Shown here piece by piece: positions 8,478 to 16,869 of a stretch of 64,000 bases of DNA; position 1 is the first letter of the stretch, and every line of letters starts with the position of its first letter. A program made the position numbers and the translations under genes. The DNA is from Paraburkholderia madseniana (GTDB lineage: Bacteria > Pseudomonadota > Gammaproteobacteria > Burkholderiales > Burkholderiaceae), in the NCBI RefSeq assembly GCF_009690905.1, contig NZ_VOSW01000025.1, positions 1-64,000 on the forward strand, in the 5' to 3' direction. The notes beneath the pieces are model-generated. The model did not search any database and was not told the origin of the DNA. It saw only the letters and a list, made by a program, of their open reading frames with translations.

Positions 8478-8506
8478 CCATATTCGAGATAATTTCCCGG
8501 ATATGG
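8478..8506. promoter_or_regulatory. Candidate operator at the XRE-cupin start
   Basis: Inverted CCATAT (8478-8483) and ATATGG (8501-8506) flank the ribosome site, and the second arm overlaps the start codon of the regulator. This would fit autorepression, but the arms are only 6 bp. Confidence 0.25.
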
Positions 8507-9075
8507 AAAATACACTCGCCGACGACAACGCCATCGACCGCCGCATCGCCCAGCGTCTGCGCGGATTACGCGCCGAGCGCAACTGGTCACTCGACGATCT
8601 CGCCAAGCTGAGCAACGTCAGCCGCGCCACCCTCTCGCGCCTCGAGAACGCCGCCGTGAGCCCCACGGCGAGCGTGCTGGGCAAGCTCTGCGTCGCCTAT
8701 GGCTTGCCGATGTCGCGTCTCATGCACATGGTCGAAGATGACTTCGCGCCGCTGGTGCCGCGCGACGCGCAGCCGGTCTGGGTCGACCCGAGCGTCGGCT
8801 TCCGGCGCCGCTCCGTGTCGCCACCCGCTCAGGCGCTGAGCGGCGAGGCGCTGGAGTGCGAACTCGATGCCGGCGTACGCATCACATACGACGCGTCGCC
8901 GAGAGCCGGCCTCGAACATCATCTGATCCTGCTTGAAGGGCAACTGCAGATCACCGTCGACGGCCGAAGTCACGATCTGCAACCCGGCGACTGTCTGCGC
9001 TACCAGTTGTTCGGCCCCAGCGCTTTCGTCACGCCCTCGCATAGCGCGGCGCGCTACATCCTCTTCATCGTCTGA
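8503..9075 (+). CDS. XRE-family regulator with C-terminal cupin domain
   Basis: A 190-residue protein: helix-turn-helix of the Cro/CI (HTH_3) type at about residues 14-68 (LDDLAKLSNVSRATLSRLE is the recognition part) and a small cupin at about 115-188 (HHLILLEGQLQITVDGRSHDLQPGDCLRY). Known: XRE-cupin regulators often respond to small metabolites bound in the cupin and control adjacent transporters or acetyltransferases. The start at 8503 places the HTH at the usual distance; upstream codons are not conserved-looking. The GNAT gene follows after 12 bp and is likely co-transcribed. Confidence 0.85.
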   Translation: MENTLADDNAIDRRIAQRLRGLRAERNWSLDDLAKLSNVSRATLSRLENAAVSPTASVLGKLCVAYGLPMSRLMHMVEDDFAPLVPRDAQPVWVDPSVGFRRRSVSPPAQALSGEALECELDAGVRITYDASPRAGLEHHLILLEGQLQITVDGRSHDLQPGDCLRYQLFGPSAFVTPSHSAARYILFIV

Positions 9076-9087
9076 GTTCGAGCCACC

Positions 9088-9615
9088 ATGAACGCGACTA
9101 CCATCACGACCTTTTCCGCCGACGACCTCGTTCGCCATCTGCCCGAACTCGGCGCGCTGCTGCGTGCCTGCGTCCATGACGGTGCGAGCGTTGGCTTTGT
9201 ATTGCCGTATAGCGTCGAGGAGAGCGAGGCGTTCTGGAGCGGCAAGGTTCTGCCGTCGCTGCGGGCAGGCGCGCTGGTGCTTTTTGTTGCTCGCCATGGC
9301 GAGGCGATCGCCGGCACCGTGCAACTCGATTACGACACGATGCCGAACCAGCGTCATCGCGCCGAGGTGCGCAAGCTGCTGGTCCACCCCGCGTTCCGCC
9401 GCCAGGGCATCGCCAAAGCGCTGATGGCGGAACTGGAACACCGTGCGCACCAGTTGCAGCGCAGCCTGCTGACGCTCGATACGCGCACCGGCGACAAGGC
9501 CGAGCCGCTCTATGCCTCGCTGGGTTATCAGACGGCCGGAGTGATTCCGCAATTTTGCCGCGACACGCTGGAGGAGCGGCTTGATTCAACCACCATCATG
9601 TACAAGACGCTGTGA
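9088..9615 (+). CDS. GNAT family N-acetyltransferase
   Basis: A 175-residue GNAT protein. The acetyl-CoA binding motif A is clear: VRKLLVHPAFRRQGIAKALM at about residues 93-112 (RRQGIA is the pyrophosphate loop), and motif B ends with AEPLYASLGYQ near residue 148. Function is acetyl transfer to a small molecule or an amine; the substrate is not visible. It sits 12 bp after the XRE-cupin regulator, a common pairing in proteobacteria where the regulator controls the acetyltransferase. Confidence 0.85.
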   Translation: MNATTITTFSADDLVRHLPELGALLRACVHDGASVGFVLPYSVEESEAFWSGKVLPSLRAGALVLFVARHGEAIAGTVQLDYDTMPNQRHRAEVRKLLVHPAFRRQGIAKALMAELEHRAHQLQRSLLTLDTRTGDKAEPLYASLGYQTAGVIPQFCRDTLEERLDSTTIMYKTL

Positions 9616-9727
9616 GCGTGACGCAGGCAGGCCGCCTGTGATGCACCACGAGCATGGTAGTCGATACTGACCGATGCTCGGCGAGGAAGGCCGCGATGCA
9701 GACTCAGGCGAGTCTGGATCGCGTGGC

Positions 9728-10360
9728 TTAACGGCGCGAATCGAGCGCGATCCGTACGGCCAGACCGGCGAGCACGGTGCCCATCAGCCAGCGTTGTACC
9801 TGTAGCCAGATCGGCCGCCCAGCGAGAAACCCGGCGATCGAACCTGCCATGGTCGCAATCAACGCGTTGATCGTGACGGAGACGACGATTTGCACGCAAC
9901 CCAGCGCGATCGACTGCGTGAGCACGCTGCCGTGCTCCGGTGAAATAAATTGCGGCAGCAGCGACAGATACATCACCGCGATCTTCGGATTCGCGAGGTT
10001 CGTGACGAGCCCCATGGTGAACAGTTTGCCGCGGCTGTCGTGCGGCAGGTCGCGCACCTGGAACGGCGAGCGGCCGCCCGGCTTGACCGCCTGCCACGCC
10101 AGATACAGCAGGTAGAGCGCGCCGCCGAAACGCAGCGCGTCGTACGCGTAGGGCACCGTCAACAGCAGTGCGGTGATACCGAACGCCGCGCAAAACATGT
10201 AGAACACAAAGCCGAGCGCGACGCCGCCGAGCGACACGAGCCCGGCGCGCCGCCCCTGGCAGAGTGATCGGGAGATCAGATAGATCATGTTCGGGCCGGG
10301 CGTGAGCACCATGCCGAGCGAGACCAGGGCAAAGGCAAGCAGCGTTGTGGCAGCGGGCAC
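9728..10360 (-). CDS. LysE family amino-acid exporter
   Basis: A 210-residue membrane protein with about six segments and the LysE/RhtB signature near the N-terminus (LTPGPNMIYLISRSLCQGRRAG, about residues 19-40) and ATNPK-like LANPKIAVMYLSLLPQF (about 121-137). Known: the family exports amino acids such as lysine, threonine or homoserine lactone. The start is GTG at 10360 with an AGGAGAA ribosome site 4 nt upstream; the longer upstream frame is not supported. It diverges from the glycine riboswitch transcript. The substrate is unknown. Confidence 0.85.
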   Translation of the reverse strand: MPAATTLLAFALVSLGMVLTPGPNMIYLISRSLCQGRRAGLVSLGGVALGFVFYMFCAAFGITALLLTVPYAYDALRFGGALYLLYLAWQAVKPGGRSPFQVRDLPHDSRGKLFTMGLVTNLANPKIAVMYLSLLPQFISPEHGSVLTQSIALGCVQIVVSVTINALIATMAGSIAGFLAGRPIWLQVQRWLMGTVLAGLAVRIALDSRR

Positions 10361-10599
10361 GGCGTTCTCCTGTGGGAATTGAAGTCGGGCAATGCCGCCA
10401 AATATAGCCGACGCCGCCGGTTCAAGCCTTAAACCCCCACGTAAAAAGTCCCTATAGGCAGTTGAATGGCTTTGATTGCGCCAGTGGGGCGGACGCGCCG
10501 TTGCATATGGCACCGTACTGTGCCGATTGCGCGCTGCATCGAAAGAAACACTTGCGGTGAAATTTATTGCCCGGTATCGTCGAGCCGTTCTGCAATGCA

Positions 10600-10797
10600 G
10601 CGCGGGAGAGATCGTCAGAGGATTGTGACGACGCCGACGGAGCAACCGCCCCGGAAACTCTCAGGCAAAAGGACCGCGTAGCTGGAACATCTGGAGAGCG
10701 GCGCCGTGCGCGCCCACCGAAGGGGATTCCCTGCATACCGCTTGGATCGCAAGCGATATGCTCACAGGAAGAAACTCTCAGGTACATGGACAGATGG
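10600..10797 (+). promoter_or_regulatory. Tandem glycine riboswitch
   Basis: Two glycine aptamers lie in series. Aptamer 1 (about 10600-10678) has GGGAGAG, then GGAAACTCTCAGGCAAAAGGAC. Aptamer 2 (about 10690-10797) has GGAGAG, CACCGAAGGGG and GAAACTCTCAGGTACATGGACAG. These are the hallmark conserved blocks of the gcvT motif, and the short linker is typical of the tandem form. Downstream, TTTCG-ACA-CGAAA can pair within a larger GC-rich hairpin (about 10805-10840) and may be part of the expression platform. Known: such switches usually turn on glycine catabolism genes. The gene controlled here is a DadA-like oxidase. Confidence 0.95.
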
Positions 10798-10861
10798 GGC
10801 ATCGACGCCGGTTTCGACACGAAATCGACACCGGTGATGCTCAACTACTCTGGACCATGTC

Positions 10862-12073
10862 ATGTCACGAATCGCCATTATCGGCGCCGGCATTACCGGC
10901 GTTACGACTGCTCACGCCCTTGCGCAGCGCGGCCACCACGTCACCGTGTTCGAACGTCATCGCTATGCGGCGATGGAGACCTCGTTCGCCAACGGCGGCC
11001 AACTGTCCGCGAGCAATGCCGAAGTCTGGAACAGCGCGGCCACGGTGCTGAAGGGCTTGCGTTGGATGCTCACGCGCGACGCCCCGCTGCTGCTCAATCC
11101 GATGCCCACGTGGCACAAGTATTCGTGGATGGGTGAATTTCTGCGGCAGATCCCGCATTACCGTACGAACACTGTCGAAACGGTGCGGCTCGCGATTGCT
11201 GCGCGTGAGCATCTGTTTTCGATTGCCGAGCGCGAAGGGATCGACTTCGATCTGGAGCGGCGCGGCATTTTGCACATCTACAAGACGCGCAAGGAATTCG
11301 ATGCGGCCAGCAAGGTGAATGAACTGCTGCGCGAAGGTGGGCTGGACCGGAATCCGGTGACGTCGAGCGAGTTGCACACGATCGAGCCGACGTTGCATGG
11401 CGATTTTTTTGGTGGGTTTTTTACGCCTTCCGATTCCACTGGCGATATTCACAAGTTCACGCGCGGGTTGGCTGATGCTTGCGTGCGGCATGGTGTCGAG
11501 TTTCACTACGACGCGGAAATTACGGCGATCGAGCAGCCGGCTGAGGGACGGTTCTCGTTGATGGTCAATCTGGAAGGTGAGTCGCAACAGTTTGCTTTCG
11601 AGCGGATCGTGGTGTGCGCCGGTGTGAAGAGCCGCGACTTCGCGGCGATGCTTGGCGATCACGTGAACGTCTACCCGGTTAAGGGGTATTCGATCACCGT
11701 ATGTCTCGATGATGAAGTGAGTCAGCAGAACGCGCCCTGGGTAAGTTTGCTCGACGACAGCGCGAAGATCGTGACGAGCCGGCTTGGCGTGGATCGGTTC
11801 CGGGTTGCGGGGACGGCGGAGATCAATGGGTTCAATCGGGATATCCGGTCGGATCGGATTGCGCCGCTGGTCGACTGGACTCGACGGTATTTTCCTGAGG
11901 TGTCGACTTCGAAAGTGATTCCTTGGGCGGGGTTAAGGCCGATGTTGCCGAGTATGTTGCCGAAGGTCGGGCGCGGAAAACGGCGCGGCGTTTTTTATAA
12001 CACCGGGCATGGGCATTTGGGGTGGACGTTGTCGGCGGCTACGGCGCAGGTTTTGGCGGGTTCCATTCAATAG
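10862..12073 (+). CDS. FAD-dependent D-amino-acid dehydrogenase (DadA-like), glycine-riboswitch controlled
   Basis: A 403-residue flavoprotein. The dinucleotide-binding motif GAGITG is at residues 8-13, with Glu31 closing the beta-alpha-beta unit; C-terminal TGHGHLGWTLS (about residues 376-386) is the second FAD contact seen in DadA relatives. Known: DadA oxidises D-amino acids to 2-oxo acids and passes electrons to the respiratory chain. The tandem glycine riboswitch in the leader implies that the substrate, or a product pathway, is glycine or a related amino acid, so glycine/sarcosine oxidation is a reasonable alternative to D-alanine. The ribosome site is weak (GGA 8 nt upstream). No downstream operon partner. 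Confidence 0.85.
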   Translation: MSRIAIIGAGITGVTTAHALAQRGHHVTVFERHRYAAMETSFANGGQLSASNAEVWNSAATVLKGLRWMLTRDAPLLLNPMPTWHKYSWMGEFLRQIPHYRTNTVETVRLAIAAREHLFSIAEREGIDFDLERRGILHIYKTRKEFDAASKVNELLREGGLDRNPVTSSELHTIEPTLHGDFFGGFFTPSDSTGDIHKFTRGLADACVRHGVEFHYDAEITAIEQPAEGRFSLMVNLEGESQQFAFERIVVCAGVKSRDFAAMLGDHVNVYPVKGYSITVCLDDEVSQQNAPWVSLLDDSAKIVTSRLGVDRFRVAGTAEINGFNRDIRSDRIAPLVDWTRRYFPEVSTSKVIPWAGLRPMLPSMLPKVGRGKRRGVFYNTGHGHLGWTLSAATAQVLAGSIQ

Positions 12074-12110
12074 GGCTTGTTTGCGTGCGCGGCGCTTACT
12101 GCCATACTTC

Positions 12111-12133
12111 CGGCGGCGCTGCGCGCGCCGCCG
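12111..12133. terminator. GC-rich hairpin after the DadA-like gene
   Basis: A 9-bp inverted repeat (12111-12119 and 12125-12133) stands about 40 bp after the stop codon. It lacks a clear T-run, so it may be a Rho-dependent or attenuating structure. Confidence 0.35.
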
Positions 12134-12284
12134 CGGTTGTTCATCGAACCGGCCGCCGCCCTTTTGCGATGAGGCTTACTAGCCTGGACTCGATCTGACA
12201 GGTGGTCCGGAAGCGTCGCCAAAGGCAAATCCAGCGACATCTGCTAGTGTTGTCCAATCGGTGTCCACTCTCGAGGGAATCTCC

Positions 12285-12551
12285 ATGACCAGATCCCGCT
12301 CCGTCACGCGCAGCAACCCAAGCATGCGGCTCACTGATGAACAAATCGCCGCAGAAGCCACGAGACGCTTGGCATGGGATACGGCCGTCCCCCCAAACAC
12401 CCTGCAAGTCAAAGTCTCACACGGACGCATCACCCTGCTCGGTGTACTTCAACATAACGAGCAACGAGCCGCTGCACTTGAAGACGTTTCCCGCCTGTTC
12501 GGCGTCACCGGCGTCTCTGATCACGCCATCGTCAAAGCGAAGTTGCCCTAA
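12285..12551 (+). CDS. BON domain protein
   Basis: An 88-residue protein with a single BON domain (about 17-86; VKVSHGRITLLGVLQHNEQRAAALEDVSRLFGVTGVSDHAIV). Known: BON domains bind membranes or lipids and occur in stress proteins such as OsmY, where they are usually repeated. Here there is one copy and no signal peptide, so it is probably cytoplasmic. I chose the ATG at 12285, which follows a GAGGGA ribosome site; a GTG 24 bp upstream is less likely. Its stop codon overlaps the stop of acetate kinase on the other strand. Confidence 0.75.
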   Translation: MTRSRSVTRSNPSMRLTDEQIAAEATRRLAWDTAVPPNTLQVKVSHGRITLLGVLQHNEQRAAALEDVSRLFGVTGVSDHAIVKAKLP

Positions 12552-13729
12552 TCCGCTTTCGCTCGCAACAGCATCCGGCAATGCCTCGCGATCTGCTTCT
12601 CCTCCTCGGTGTGAATCGCCCTCACCTTCCCCGCTGAATCCCCTTCCGATAGCCCCAAAAACGCAAGCCCCTCGCACACTCGCTTACGAATCTCCTCACT
12701 GTGTTCACCGATTCCCCCCGTGAACACCAGCAAATCGATCCCACCCAACAAAGCCGCATAGGCGCCGATCGTCTTGCGCACGGCCGTAGCAAACGCATCC
12801 AGCGCCAGCGATGCATTCCCATCGCCCGCGGCGGCGCGCTTTTCCAGCGCCTGCATATCACTTTCGCCATCGGCGTAACCGGCGAGGCCGCTCTGGCGAT
12901 TCAACAGCGTCTCCAGCGCATCGGCATCGAGCTTCTCCACGCGCATCAGATACAGCAGCACGCCTGGGTCAAGGTCGCCGCTTCGCGTGCCCATCGGTAC
13001 GCCGCCGGTCGGAGTGAGACCCATCGACGTATCGACGGATTTGCCGTTCTGCAATGCACATAAACTCGACCCGTTGCCCAGATGGGCGAAGACTGCTCGC
13101 GGCGGCAAATCGGCACCGAGCCGCGCCACCAGCGATTCATACGACAGCCCGTGAAAGCCGTAGCGAATCACACCGGCCTCGGCATAACGGCGCGGCAACG
13201 CAAGCTGCGCCGTGCGTGCCGGAAGTGTGGAATGAAACGCCGTATCGAAGCAGGCGAAATGCTCGGCGTCGCCGAAAATCCTGGTTGCCTCGTCGATCAA
13301 TGCCAGCGCCGGTGGAATGTGCAAGGGCGCAAAGTGCACGGCGTCCTGCAAGCGCTGCCGGACTTCAGCCGTCAAACGTTGATGCGTTCGCAGATGCGGC
13401 CCACCATGCACCACGCGATGCCCCACCGCAACAGGACGCCCGCGCTTCTGCTCCGCAAGCACGCGTGCGAGCTTCTGCAACGCGTCGGTCTGCGACTCCA
13501 GCACATCCTCTTCTTGCACCAGTACGCGGCCATCAGGCGACTTGATGCGCAAGCTGCCGTCGCCGCGCCCAATACCTTCGGCGCTGCCTTCCAGCAGCAA
13601 TTGTTCGTCGCCGCCGGAGCGCGCAAACAGTCCGAATTTCAGCGACGACGAACCGCTGTTCAACACCAGAATCGTTGGAGTTGGAGTTGGAGTCTGCGTC
13701 GGCTCGCCGGTCTTCTCATGAGTCTCCAT
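12548..13729 (-). CDS. ackA: Acetate kinase
   Basis: A 393-residue acetate kinase. Family motifs are clear: LVLNSGSSSLKF (about 21-32), VGHRVVHGG (about 102-110), CFDTAFHSTLP, FAHLGNGSS, and VFTGGIGEHS (about 337-346). It interconverts acetyl phosphate and ADP with acetate and ATP. It starts 12 bp after the phosphoketolase stop, so the two form an operon in which phosphoketolase makes acetyl phosphate and AckA harvests ATP. The N-terminus carries a Pro-Thr repeat (residues about 10-19) encoded by a TTGGAG-type hexanucleotide repeat and absent from usual AckA proteins. Confidence 0.96.
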   Translation of the reverse strand: METHEKTGEPTQTPTPTPTILVLNSGSSSLKFGLFARSGGDEQLLLEGSAEGIGRGDGSLRIKSPDGRVLVQEEDVLESQTDALQKLARVLAEQKRGRPVAVGHRVVHGGPHLRTHQRLTAEVRQRLQDAVHFAPLHIPPALALIDEATRIFGDAEHFACFDTAFHSTLPARTAQLALPRRYAEAGVIRYGFHGLSYESLVARLGADLPPRAVFAHLGNGSSLCALQNGKSVDTSMGLTPTGGVPMGTRSGDLDPGVLLYLMRVEKLDADALETLLNRQSGLAGYADGESDMQALEKRAAAGDGNASLALDAFATAVRKTIGAYAALLGGIDLLVFTGGIGEHSEEIRKRVCEGLAFLGLSEGDSAGKVRAIHTEEEKQIARHCRMLLRAKAD

Positions 13730-13741
13730 GGCACGCTCCGC

Positions 13742-16135
13742 TCAGCCCTTCCACGTCCAGTTGCGGATCTCTTCCTTGTCGATGCCCTCGGCATGCGCAT
13801 AAGAAAGATGTTCGATGACCTGCCCACGCAGCCACTCTTTCGCGTGGTCGCCGACACCGCGCAGCGCCGGCACGCGATCGATCACGTCGATAGCCAGCGA
13901 GAAACGGTCGACCTGATTGATGATCGCCAGTTCGAGCGGCGTATTGATGTTGCCTTTCTCGTGGTAGCCGTGCACGTGCAGATTGCCGTGATTGGTGCGG
14001 TTGTACGTGAGTTTATGCACCAACGACGCATACGAATGGAAGTTGAAAATCACCGGCGTGCTGGTGGTAAACAACGAATCGAAATCGCGATCGGACAGAC
14101 CGTGCGGATGCGCATGTTCAGGCATCAGGCGGAACAGATCGACCACGTTGACAAAGCGGATCTTCAACTCGGGAAAACGCTCTTTCAGAATCTGCACGGC
14201 GGCAAGCGCTTCCATTGTCGCGATATCGCCCGCGCAAGCCATCACCACGTCCGGCTCGACGCCCTGATCCGTCGACGCCCAATCCCAGATGCCAATGCCC
14301 TTGGTGCAATGCGTGACGGCCGAATCCATGTCGAGATACTGCAGATGCGGCTGCTTGTCGGCGACGATCACGTTGACGTAGTCGCGCGAACGCAAACAAT
14401 GATCGGCGACGCTCAGCAAACAGTTCGCATCGGGCGGCAGATAAATACGCACCACGTCCGGGCTCTTGTTAGTCACGACATCGAGAAACCCCGGGTCCTG
14501 ATGCGTGAAGCCATTGTGATCCTGGCGCCATACCAGCGACGTGATCAGCAGGTTGATCGAGGGCACCGGCTGCCGCCAGCCGAGATCGCGCTTCGCTTTC
14601 TCCAGCCACTTGGCGTGCTGATTGAACATCGAATCGATCACGTGGACGAACGCTTCATAGGTAGCGAAAAGCCCATGACGTCCTGTCAGCACGTAACCTT
14701 CGAACCAGCCTTCGAGCGTGTGCTCGCTCAGCATTTCCATCACGCGGCCGTCCACCGAGAGTTCACCGCCGTCTGCGTCGCTTGCCATGGTTTCGGCGAG
14801 CCAGGTTTTCTCGGAGGCCTCGTAGATGGCCGTCAGCTTGTTGCTCGCGGTTTCGTCCGGGCCGAACACGCGGAAATTCGTCATGTTGTTGCGCATGACG
14901 TCGCGCAGAAACGTGCCGAGCACCTCAGTCGGCGACGTGTACGAGCCGCCAGGCTTTTTCACCGCTACCGCGTAGTCGCAAAACGCCGGCAGGTCGAGCG
15001 TTTTGCACAGCAGGCCGCCATTCGCATGCGGATTGGCGCTGATGCGGCGCGTGCCTTCAGGCGCGAGTTCGCGCAGTTCCTCGACCAGACGCCCTGCTTT
15101 GTCGAATAACGATTCCGGTTCATAACTGCGCAGCCAGCTCTCGACGAGCTTCAGGCTCTTGCTATTCGTGACCGGATCGAGCACCGGCACCTGGTGCGCG
15201 CGCCACGAGCCTTCCACCTGATGGCCGTCGACTTCCTTCGGCCCGGTCCAGCCCTTCGGCGAGCGCAGCACGATCATCGGCCAGCGCGGCCGCGTTGCAT
15301 CATTGGCTTCACGAGCATGTTGCTGGATCGCGCGGATTTCACCGACGCATTGTTCGAGCGTCGCGGCCATCTGCTGATGCATGGTGTCCGGATCGTCGCC
15401 TTCGACGAAATACGGCTTGTGGCCATAGCCGGTCAGCAACGATTCGAGTTCCTCACGGGGAATCCGCGCGAGGATCGTCGGATTGGCGATCTTGTAGCCG
15501 TTCAGATGCAGAACCGGCAGCACCGCGCCATCACGAATCGGGTTGAGGAATTTGTTCGAGTGCCATGAGGTGGCCAGCGGTCCGGTTTCCGCCTCGCCGT
15601 CACCGATCATCACCGTGACGATCAGGTCGGGGTTATCGAAGGCCGCCCCGTAGCCGTGCGACAGGCTATAGCCGAGCTCGCCGCCTTCGTGAATCGAACC
15701 CGGCGTTTCAGGAGTGCAATGGGAGCCGATGCCGCCGGGAAACGAGAACTGGCGGAAGAAGCGCTGCATGCCGGCTTCGTCCTCGCTGCGGTCAGGATAG
15801 ATTTCCGAGTAGTGGCCCTCCAGGTAGCAATGAGCCAGCGTGGCAGGCGCGCCATGGCCCGGTCCGGCGACATAGATCACGTTCAGATCGAGCTTTTTGA
15901 TCAGCCGGTTCAGATGCACCAGCAGGAAGCTTTGCCCGGGGTCCGAGCCCCAATGGCCCAGCAGGCGATTCTTGATGTGTTCGGGTTTGACCGGTTCACG
16001 CAATAGCGGGTTGTCGCGCAGGTAGATCATGCCGGCCGAGAGGTAGTTGCAGGCACGCCAGTAGCGGTCCATCTTGCGCAACGTTTCGGGCTCCAATGTT
16101 TTCGGCGGGGACGGACGGGAGGTTGCTTCGGCCAT
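13742..16135 (-). CDS. xfp: Phosphoketolase (xylulose-5-phosphate/fructose-6-phosphate)
   Basis: A 797-residue thiamine-diphosphate enzyme of normal family length. It shows GHWGSDPGQSFLLVHLNR (about 64-81), the cofactor motif GDGEAETGPLATSWHSNKF (about 167-185), and FTHQDPGFLD (about 532). It splits xylulose 5-phosphate, and usually fructose 6-phosphate, with phosphate into acetyl phosphate plus glyceraldehyde 3-phosphate or erythrose 4-phosphate. It is the first gene of the xfp-ackA operon, giving a carbon-saving route from pentose phosphates to acetate or acetyl-CoA. The ATG at 16135 follows an AAGGAGTGG ribosome site. A perfect 16-bp palindrome lies about 100 bp upstream. Confidence 0.96.
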   Translation of the reverse strand: MAEATSRPSPPKTLEPETLRKMDRYWRACNYLSAGMIYLRDNPLLREPVKPEHIKNRLLGHWGSDPGQSFLLVHLNRLIKKLDLNVIYVAGPGHGAPATLAHCYLEGHYSEIYPDRSEDEAGMQRFFRQFSFPGGIGSHCTPETPGSIHEGGELGYSLSHGYGAAFDNPDLIVTVMIGDGEAETGPLATSWHSNKFLNPIRDGAVLPVLHLNGYKIANPTILARIPREELESLLTGYGHKPYFVEGDDPDTMHQQMAATLEQCVGEIRAIQQHAREANDATRPRWPMIVLRSPKGWTGPKEVDGHQVEGSWRAHQVPVLDPVTNSKSLKLVESWLRSYEPESLFDKAGRLVEELRELAPEGTRRISANPHANGGLLCKTLDLPAFCDYAVAVKKPGGSYTSPTEVLGTFLRDVMRNNMTNFRVFGPDETASNKLTAIYEASEKTWLAETMASDADGGELSVDGRVMEMLSEHTLEGWFEGYVLTGRHGLFATYEAFVHVIDSMFNQHAKWLEKAKRDLGWRQPVPSINLLITSLVWRQDHNGFTHQDPGFLDVVTNKSPDVVRIYLPPDANCLLSVADHCLRSRDYVNVIVADKQPHLQYLDMDSAVTHCTKGIGIWDWASTDQGVEPDVVMACAGDIATMEALAAVQILKERFPELKIRFVNVVDLFRLMPEHAHPHGLSDRDFDSLFTTSTPVIFNFHSYASLVHKLTYNRTNHGNLHVHGYHEKGNINTPLELAIINQVDRFSLAIDVIDRVPALRGVGDHAKEWLRGQVIEHLSYAHAEGIDKEEIRNWTWKG

Positions 16136-16508
16136 GGTGCCACTCCTTGAAAAGGACTGTCAGGCTGGTTAGCGGGTGCTGCAGCGATTGTTCGCGACGC
16201 GATCAGTGAAGAAAAACCGGCAATGGCGGCCGTCCTGTCATGCGCATGACATAACGCAAGCGTAGGGAAAAGGTCCGTTGTGCAAGGTTCCTGGGGGCGG
16301 GCCGGCGATCGTCAGGGGTGTGACAGGACATGCGCGTCATGGTTCGGCGCGATCGTCCAAAGTTTGATCTTGCGACGCGTGTGCGTCGCTTTCGTGTAGG
16401 CGCGGGAAGCGCCGATAGGGAAATGGCCGATCCGATTGCCGGCCCGAACGTTGGCTAACGCCCGTTCGATTGTTTGTTCGTTCGTTTGCGGGTGTTCAGT
16501 TGAAGGCC
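16136..16508. other. 373-bp leader region of xfp
   Basis: Between the 68-residue gene and xfp, both on the minus strand. It contains the 16-bp palindrome described separately and no convincing gene. An open frame on the minus strand across 16312-16554 overlaps the 68-residue gene in another frame and has no ribosome site. Confidence 0.5.
16236..16251. promoter_or_regulatory. Perfect 16-bp palindrome upstream of xfp
   Basis: TGTCATGCGCATGACA is a perfect palindrome about 100 bp upstream of the xfp start codon. A degenerate relative (GACATGCGCGTCATG) lies at 16327-16341, about 90 bp further upstream. This is the size and symmetry expected for a dimeric repressor or activator. I do not recognise the regulator. 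Confidence 0.5.
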
Positions 16509-16715
16509 TTACACCGGCTCTTTCTCTTTCCGTTGTGGTGGCTGGTAGCGCCATTTGCTGGCATTGGGATCGTTGCGGGTGTCGTCGCGTTCGCGTTGCT
16601 CGGCGCGCGCTTCGTCGGCGCGGCCGAGTTCGGCGCGCCGGTCGCGCACGGCGCCAGGCGAATCGGACTGACGCAACGGCGACGGCGAACGTCGCGGAGC
16701 AGGTATTGGTGACAT
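16509..16715 (-). CDS. Small charged protein of unknown function
   Basis: A 68-residue, highly charged protein with a Pro/Ser/Arg-rich start and an Arg/Glu/Asp-rich middle; it has no membrane segment and probably little fixed structure. The start is supported by a strong GGGAGG ribosome site 5 nt upstream. It lies 31 bp after a 40-residue membrane peptide on the same strand and upstream of xfp-ackA. I do not recognise a family. Confidence 0.6.
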   Translation of the reverse strand: MSPIPAPRRSPSPLRQSDSPGAVRDRRAELGRADEARAEQRERDDTRNDPNASKWRYQPPQRKEKEPV

Positions 16716-16746
16716 GGTGCCTCCCTTTTCGAGGATGTGTGACGAA

Positions 16747-16869
16747 TCAACGTTTCTTGCCAGTCCAACGGTGGTCCGGGCGGTGCAGGAGACGAAGCTG
16801 ACGCAGGTACATCGAAGCGCCGAACATCAGCGCCATGCCTGCTACGATGCCCCAGATTGCGGATGTCAT
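16747..16869 (-). CDS. 40-residue single-TM peptide
   Basis: A complete short gene of 40 codons plus stop with an AAGGA ribosome site 7 nt upstream of the ATG. The product has one membrane segment (about residues 4-22: AIWGIVAGMALMFGASMYL) followed by a basic tail ending in RWTGKKR, so the tail should face the cytoplasm. It is followed after 31 bp by the 68-residue gene. Codon use matches neighbours. Function unknown; small single-span peptides of this kind often modulate membrane enzymes. Confidence 0.6.
   Translation of the reverse strand: MTSAIWGIVAGMALMFGASMYLRQLRLLHRPDHRWTGKKR

Noticed and set aside
13082..15109. Long open frame (675 codons) on the plus strand opposite phosphoketolase
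   Set aside because: It is the mirror frame of xfp and ackA in GC-rich DNA; the protein is rich in His, Arg and Gln with no recognisable domain or ribosome site.
16312..16554. 80-codon frame on the minus strand upstream of xfp
   Set aside because: It overlaps the better supported 68-codon gene in another frame and lacks a ribosome site.
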